Source of the DNA: Elymus sibiricus
Lineage: Eukaryota; Streptophyta; Magnoliopsida; Poales; Poaceae
Reading direction: 5' to 3'
NCBI GenBank assembly: GCA_039707655.1
Contig: CM077664.1
Location: 121,122,485-121,186,484 of the forward strand
DNA: 64,000 bases
The translations under genes were made by a program, and so were the position numbers. Shown here in pieces: positions 58,279-64,000 of the stretch; positions within the stretch are counted from its first letter, which is position 1, and every line of letters begins with the position of its first letter. The notes under the pieces are model-generated. The model ran no database searches and had not been told where the DNA came from. It saw nothing but the letters and a program-made list of their open reading frames with translations.

Positions 58279-58400
58279 TGTTGGTTGCCGGTGCTCCATC
58301 AGATCCGGTTCTGAATAACTAGAAACGAGAGAGGAGATGTAAGAATGGTGCACGGTGGATTTGTCGCGGGGGCGAGAGGATTTCACCTAGGGTGGACGAA
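58279..58400 (-). pseudogene. F-box pseudogene A, 5' piece (leader and first codons)
   Basis: On the minus strand the leader ends CCGGATCTG and the ATG is at 58299-58297, reading MEHRQP up to the Tekay-like element's target site. Joining across one TSD copy continues in frame into the F-box piece at 42073. Its leader is the mirror image of copy B's leader (58462-58556). Confidence 0.8.
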
Positions 58401-58577
58401 GGAGTCAGACGATGGTGAGCTGCCACGTTTGTACAGACGAGGCATCATCTGTCTCCTCTGTATGCCCCATCTAAAATCCTTTTGCCTCTGCGACAAATCC
58501 ACCATGCACCATTCTTATGTATCCTCTCTTTTTCTAGTTGTTCAGGACCGGATCTGATGGAGCACCAGCAACCAGTG
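58284..58577. repeat. Centre of the inverted F-box duplication
   Basis: 58284-58418 and 58442-58577 are imperfect inverted arms (for example ACAAATCCACC-TGCACCATT in both, CATC-TCTG-CTCCT near the centre) around a 23-bp spacer. The arms continue outward as F-box copies A and B. No TATA box is seen in the shared centre. Confidence 0.8.
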
Positions 58578-59659
58578 GTGGCGTAGTGCCACCTTCACCA
58601 ATAAGTTCATGTTGGACCACCACTGCCGTCAGCCCTTTCTCCCGCTGCTCAGCCATGCCGTCCAGCTATAGACCACCTGCTTCGTGTTTTCGCTTGAAAC
58701 CGGTGAAGGCCAGCAACAGCTATGCCCCGTGGTCCAGGCCGACAATAAACTCCAGGCTGCCCATGATGGCCTCATAATTGTCTCCCATGGATCCGTGAGT
58801 ATGCGAACTTCTTTGTCTCCTCCCGAAAACTTCTTCATCTTCAACCCGGTCACCTGTGAGTGTGCTCCCTTAGGGACACCTCAAGGCCTACATTGATTTA
58901 TGCATCACATCGCCGACTTCTATCGGCACCAACCATCTGAAGAATACCTCTACTCCGACATACTATGACACAGCAGAAACAACCTTTATGACATTTTACT
59001 ACGTCGTAGAAGTGGGATCCAGTGACACAAATTGCACCACAAAAGGAAATATCACAGAAACACCAATGGAAATTGTGTTATGTGCGGGCCTGCCGAATTC
59101 GTTGGGTTTTCCAGTGTTCACATGTCCACCACCATGGCAGCCTGCACTGGGGACTTCCCGGCTGCACAATAATGGTTTTCAACATAGCAACCGAAACATT
59201 TCGGTCAATGGGTCGTCCATTCCAGCTGAGATTCCACGAGTTGTTGAAGATGGATGGCACTCTTGCTTTCTGTAGCCGCAAAGTCCTCAGCTGTGACCAA
59301 ATGGCCATAGATGTTTGGGTAATAGAATACTACGACGCTGAAACAGAAACCTGGACTTGCAAGCATCAGATTAATTTGTTGGGATTTTTGGTCCAATACC
59401 ACGTTCAAAGGTTATGAGGTTCCCTAGGATGGTTGTGCTCAATGATGGTGAGCTACTAATCCATCTCACTCATGGTCGTGGGCATGTGTTTCATTGTGAC
59501 ATCGATGACAAGTTCTTAGGATATCTGAAAAGCATGGATGACCAAGAAATCAACATGTGGATTACCAAGCATTACCTCTAGTAGAGCCGTATTCCCCTTC
59601 CACTATTCGATGAGATGAGAGAAGAAGATGGTGCAACTCAAGGCCCTCCATATTTGTAG
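58557..59659 (+). pseudogene. F-box pseudogene B
   Basis: The start MEHQQP is followed at once by GTGGTGGCGTAG. Comparison with copy A shows that the segment coding the F-box itself was deleted, joining the sixth codon to the end of the F-box region and creating a stop. The F-box-associated part is still readable in several frames: LIIVSHGSVSMRTSLSPPEN, YYDTAETTFMTFYYVVEVGS, QMAIDVWVIEYYDAETETWT, LTHGRGHVFHCDIDDKFLGY. The reading ends at TAG 59657-59659. Frameshifts occur near 58680, 58900, 59090 and 59270. Without an F-box it could not join an SCF complex. Confidence 0.85.
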
Positions 59660-60245
59660 GGCTATAGGAAGTGCTTCATATGGATGTTCTACATTATTGC
59701 TGGTTTGCCGCGCCATTGGAGTATCTATTATGTATGAGTCTTGTCTTTTATTCTTACTTGTTCTTCTTAGGGCTGCTAGCTAGTAGAACTGAACATTCTG
59801 GGTGGTAGAAGATCACCTCTGGTATCATCATTTGTTGTCTATTATTTTGCGTTTGGCATCATGTTAATGTTCTGAACCATGTAGAACCTTGCTATAGAAC
59901 TTGACGGCCAGTTGCTCCTACTCTTTGTGTGGTGATAATTTTGTCAGGCACACTCGCATAACTTTGTTTAGTTTGGTACTCAACAATTCTGTGTCCATTG
60001 CAATTTTATTAGGGCTTTGTTGAAAATCTTAGCAAGTAATTACCAGGGTCTTATTTCGGGTCGTTTCTATGTCTATGTTTTTTTGGGTGGAGGGGGGAGG
60101 GCTAGAAGACTAAATTAAATTATGTTGTAAAAACACTTAGTATTTAAGACCCCAAAATATATGACATCAGTACACCAACTAAGATTCCATGTGCATTTTA
60201 AGTACATAAATACATTCATCAAATACTTTACTTTAGGTGTCTCTA
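59660..60245. other. 3' flank of F-box copy B
   Basis: 59660 to about 60080 is the inverted counterpart of 32345-32720 (3' flank of copy A), so the duplication reaches at least this far. The rest is AT-rich with no gene. Confidence 0.65.
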
Positions 60246-60345
60246 CTTTAAACCCATTAAGAGGGAAAGAAAGGGCAAGTGGCAGCTGGTGGTTGGGCAA
60301 GGTGAGAAAAGTTTTTTTTTAGTGGAGATGATGTTTCTTTTTTGG
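60246..60345 (+). repeat. Copy of the CACTA target region without the insertion
   Basis: AACCCATTAAGAGGGAAAG to GGGCAAGGTGAGAAAAG corresponds to 27766-27838 plus 29427-29470, with a single TGA where the CACTA element sits in the other copy. Confidence 0.88.
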
Positions 60346-60824
60346 CCGCATGTGCATGTTTCTTTTTATATGGAGGTGATGTTTCTTTTTAGATGGAGGT
60401 GACATAGGCCCATTTGGTTGACTTGACAACATGTATTTGTTTGACTCATGTAATCTTCAACAATTCTTTGTTTGATTAGTTGCACATAGACAAGATAGAC
60501 ACGCACAAAACTCCTCAAGAGGTGCGCCATTGCCTCACCCCAACCAGTAGTCTATACCTACTATATATACTAATGAAGGGACAAACGTTTCTGCCCAACC
60601 GTCATAGAATTGCCCCTGAAGTTGACACAAATTACACCGAATGCCACTAATAAGTAAAAAAACAATTCGTTTCACTACATCCCACCGCTGCCTTGGTTCA
60701 TATTTCGCGAACCCCCTGATGAACTCACAATCCTGTAGGTAGTCCGCTTGCTGGAGCTGCACTCTTCAACCTAGAAAACCAGGGTTTGAGCCCAACTTCT
60801 CCCAACTTTCTTTTTCTCCTTTTT

Positions 60825-61445
60825 CTCTCTGAATTGGGCTGGACAATGTTACAATTTCGGCCCAGCAACTCTCTGTTTAATATTTCTCTCTTTTTTCGGA
60901 CAGATTGAAATGCTTTTCAAAATATTCATATTTTCAAACTCTAACTCCAAATCAAACATGTTATACATAGAAATCCCTCTGAAAAATATGTAGATTCCAA
61001 ATATGCTATTATCTTGCATGTTAATCATTTCTCTCTGAATTGGGCTGGACAATGTTACAATTTCGGCCCAGCAACTCTCTGTTTAATATTTCTCTTTTTT
61101 TTGGACAGATTCAAATGCTTTTCAAAATATTCATATTTTCAAACTCTAACTCCAAATCAAACATATTATACATAGAAATCCCTCTGAAAAATATGTAGAT
61201 TCCAAATATGTTATTATCTTGCATGTTAATCATTTCTCTCTGAATTGGGCTGAACAATGTTACAATTTCGGCCCAGCAACTCTCTGTTTAATATTTCTCT
61301 CTTTTTTCGAACAGATTCAAATGCTTTTCAAAATATTCATATTTTCAAACTCTAACTCCAAATCAAACATGTTATACATAGAAATCCCTCTGAAAAATAT
61401 GTAGATTCCAAATATGCTATTATCTTGCATGTTAATCATTTCTAA
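60825..61445. repeat. Tandem array of three units of about 205 bp
   Basis: GAATTGGGCT marks the units at 60831, 61037 and 61242 (periods 206 and 205). The units are nearly identical. A shorter, more diverged relative follows at about 61550-61660. Non-coding; it lies within the Helitron. Confidence 0.92.
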
Positions 61446-62070
61446 AAATATGTTTAGTGTGCAACCTTAATTATTATTTTCTTTAAATTGGTTATTTTGA
61501 AAATGTCTATTATATATGTTTCATAGCCCATTTGAATTGAGTATCCAAATCTAACATGTTATATATAGAAATCCCTCAGAAAATATGTAGATTCCAAATA
61601 TGCTATTATCTTGCATTTTAACATTTCTAAAATTATGTTTAGGGTGCAATCTTGATTAATACCTTCTTTATATTTGGTATTTTAAAAATGCATATTATAT
61701 ATGTTTCCTACCTCATTTTGAATTGAGTAGATATGATAGTTTGATACTCTCACAAAAGATATTATTGACACCATAGGGATGTTGATTCGTACTAGCTACC
61801 ACATGCTCCATATTTCGCACAGTGCACGATAACCAGGATGATGTAGTGGCTTAACGTTGATTTCCATATTATTTGAAATTGTGCCGATAAAGATTTTGGA
61901 AACACCTTGAGTACACTAAAAAATCATTCCACCTTTATGTTTTTGCGCAACACCACTTATCATATTGTCTGTTGTTTGGCATCATGAAAGATTTCAATGT
62001 TGATGTCATTGAGTGTGTGTATAAACGGTGATTTTTTTTCTCACGTTGTAACGCACGGACGTGTTTGCTA

Positions 62071-62173
62071 CTCCCTCCGTTCCTAAATATAAGTCTTTTT
62101 AGAGATTCCAATACGAACTCCGTATGCAGTCCGTATTGGAATCTCTATAAAAAGACTTATATTTAGAAAGGAG
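62071..62173. mobile_element. Stowaway MITE (103 bp)
   Basis: Left terminus CTCCCTCCGTTCCTAAATAT and right terminus ATATTTAGAAAGGAG fold over almost the full length; TA is duplicated (62069-62070, 62174-62175). It is inserted in the terminal CTAG of the Helitron. Confidence 0.9.
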
Positions 62174-62176
62174 TAG

Positions 62177-62533
62177 TTTTAGGTCTTCCCTAAAAAAACA
62201 ACTAAATGAATTGTACAGAAGAAAAAAAAATCAATAGAAATAACAGAACCAACTCACAATATTAGGGAGTGTACCGGATTCCGTTCAAGAAAAATCAAAA
62301 CAAGCAAAATCAAAGCAAATCAGCAAACCAACTCAAGCAACCACAGAAAACAAAACATGTAGTACGAAATATCCACATTTACCATGTATTGAAAAGGGTT
62401 TCTGTGATGAACAATTCAGAGCTCAGTGCACCATAAGTCCATCTATAGAGAATTCCAAGATGCGCACCAGAGGGTGGCCTCCTCCAAGTGGAGGCACACA
62501 GTATCTAAGGAATTGCATATACTGAGCAGTAAT
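62177..62533. other. Spacer and probable 3' untranslated region of the lysine-rich gene
   Basis: A-rich sequence with no gene. The part next to 62533 is probably the 3' UTR of the minus-strand gene. Confidence 0.5.
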
Positions 62534-63351
62534 TCACCGCAGGGGCTGCTGATTGTAGTGGTTCTTGTCTTTCTTCTTCGCTGCCGCAAGCTTTGCCCTC
62601 CTAGCCGCCGCCTCAGATGCTGCAATCTTTGCTGCTGCGTCCATCTCTTTGCTCGACTTCTTTTTCTTCATCGATGCTACCTTCTTTATGCGCTCCTTGA
62701 CATCCACTGAAGCAACATCTTCATCAGGTTCTGCACCAGCAGTATCATCGACCACATTGTTCTGATCCGGTGTTTCTTCTGCCTCCTTTGAAGACTTGTC
62801 TTTCTTAGCTTTCTTCTTCTTGGAGGTCTTGCTCTCCAGAGGAGCGGATGCATCTTCCTTTTTCCCTCCATCAGCAGCCTGACACGTACCTTTCTTGTCT
62901 GCAAAATATGCTCAACACATGAACACAATGCTTAATAAACTTTCAAAATCACCATCTTCAGGCCTTACAAAAGAAGTCACAAAATGTTAACAGCACAACA
63001 ATTACCAATATAAAAACATATCTAGGTATGTTCAGTTTTCATAGAATGTTTCTTCTGGAATAATTTAATGGCAAGAAAAAGATATTTTTACTTACCATCT
63101 GTTTCATCTTGAGTAGCATTACTTGATTCATGTGAAATTCCCAACTCAGCCAATACAGCATCAAGCTCTTCCAACTCCTTTTTCTTTAACTCCTTCTTGG
63201 AGAGCTGTCTTTCCGTATCTTTAGGAGGTACTAGTGGAGCTACAGCTTTCTGAACTGCCGGCTCAGAAGGGACAGCATCTCCTACTTCATGTTCATCCTC
63301 AGCGGCAGCATCAACCTCATCATCAAGGCTATCATCTTCACTCTCAATTTC
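62534..63351 (-). CDS. Lysine/glutamate-rich protein of unknown function, two 3' exons (partial)
   Basis: Exon 63351-63096 and terminal exon 62898-62534 join in frame across a GT-AG intron (63095-62899) that splits an Asp codon. The upstream acceptor CCCTGCAG precedes 63351, so further exons lie beyond. The first exon is acidic (EIESEDDSLDDEVDAAAEDE) and then basic and helical (RQLSKKELKKKELEELDAVL). The second is a Lys-rich coiled region with KKVASMKKKKSSKEMDAAAK and SEAAARRAKLAAAKKKD, ending HYNQQPLR. The composition suggests a nuclear or ribosome-associated protein, but I do not recognise the family and give no function. Splice signals and the maintained frame indicate a live host gene. 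Confidence 0.75.
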
Positions 63352-63360
63352 CTGCAGGGT

Positions 63361-64000
63361 GAAGTTGGCATATGGAGAGTTAACACTTAATACTACAAAA
63401 TATAAAGGGCACATACTATATTGTACTTCACAGTAGTAGATGTTTTGTGTGATCCCATTCAATTTGACTTGAAATCTAAAGTTTTTCTCGAATGTAGGAG
63501 CAGCACTCCCAATTTCATTCATCATGAAACCTAGAATCTAAAGCTAACACCGCAAGATATGGAGAAAGCTAAATAAAACAGATCAATTGAAATACTTTTT
63601 CTGTTTTCAGGTAGTAGGAATTGCTCACAGATCACAATAACATGACCTCGAATTCAGGTTTTTCCAGAGGTACAACCGAGTAAAATCGCTTCTTCTGATA
63701 CTCGGAATATTCTAGAAGTCGACATAATATCTTATACAACAAAAATCCAGTTCTGTAGAACTCAACATTATTAAAACTTAAATAAAGATGCAGGATGCCG
63801 TCCACAGCACAAGTCAACATCGTGTACAAGTGGTCCCATGTCACAATTGAGTCAGGCAGAGCAGGGAATTTGCCAAGCCCCAAGCTGGGTACTGGGCCGT
63901 TGTGGGCTACGATGAAATATATCCTTGATTAGACCCAAGGTAAAAAAAAAAACTGGGCTTAAATTCCTAGAATTGCCTCTGCTCAGTGCATATCTCACCT
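63361..64000. other. Probable intron and unassigned sequence at the right edge
   Basis: An open frame continues upstream of the splice acceptor at 63352-63354, but it loses the acidic/basic character and is best read as intron. A minus-strand ORF at 63632-63883 (83 residues) is not recognised. Upstream exons of the lysine-rich gene were not identified in this part. Confidence 0.4.

Larger units (their letters stand above)
60551..62176 (+). mobile_element. Second Helitron, non-autonomous, with internal tandem array
   Basis: It begins TCTATACCTACTATATATAC and ends with CACGT-12-ACGTG hairpin (62042-62063), TTTG and a CTAG. A Stowaway element splits that CTAG: CTA at 62068-62070 and G at 62176. 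The following host base is T, as expected. The base before TC is G rather than the usual A. No Rep/helicase frame. The interior holds three 205-bp tandem units. Confidence 0.72.

Noticed and set aside
63352..63525. Upstream extension of the lysine-rich exon as coding sequence
   Set aside because: A good splice acceptor (CCCTGCAG) marks the exon start and the extension loses the protein's composition.

Overview
The window is plant nuclear DNA, almost certainly from a Triticeae grass (wheat, goatgrass, barley or rye group). It holds a WIS/Angela/BARE-type Copia element with TGTTGG LTRs. It also holds a CACTA element with TTTAGTCCCGGTT subterminal repeats, Stowaway MITEs, Athila-like and Tekay-like Gypsy elements, and two Helitrons. 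Genes are few, short and GC3-rich. No bacterial features, CRISPR arrays, tRNA genes or intact rRNA genes were seen.

Layout. 1-889: 3' end of a 3'-5' exonuclease-like gene beside a degenerate CACTA-like subterminal repeat field. 890-2814: 3' end of a Gypsy element (Tat/RIRE2-like) with an antisense accessory ORF and one LTR. 2815-17845: a four-layer nest. An old Copia pol is split by a solo Athila-like LTR, and that LTR is itself split by a complete WIS/Angela-type element (5394-13786, TSD AACAT) and by a Helitron (14313-17131). 18632-19527: the only complete host gene, a D14/KAI2-like alpha/beta hydrolase with one intron. 19.5-27.8 kb: unclassified repeats, including a strictly phased 42-bp minisatellite, an old LTR fragment and foldback MITEs. 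27839-29423: a non-autonomous CACTA element (TSD TGA) carrying a 5S rRNA-like tract. 30-32.3 kb: MITEs and a dead papain-like protease.

32.7-59.7 kb is one story. Two F-box pseudogenes (A on minus, B on plus) form a head-to-head inverted duplication centred near 58430. Copy A was broken into three pieces by an 8.1-kb Athila-like element (33615-41738) and a 16.2-kb Tekay-like chromovirus with 4-kb LTRs (42074-58278, perfect TSD TGTTG). Copy B lost its F-box by deletion. 60551-62176 is a second Helitron with a 205-bp tandem array, whose terminal CTAG was split by a Stowaway insertion. 62534-63351 holds two 3' exons of a lysine-rich host protein running off the window.

The most unusual unexplained signal is a tandem array of short stem-loops at 36541-36915, inside the non-coding part of the Athila-like element. 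The loop sequence is constant while the stem sequence changes with compensating substitutions on the other arm. The inverted F-box pair is a candidate hairpin-RNA locus. I saw no wholly new multi-gene system.
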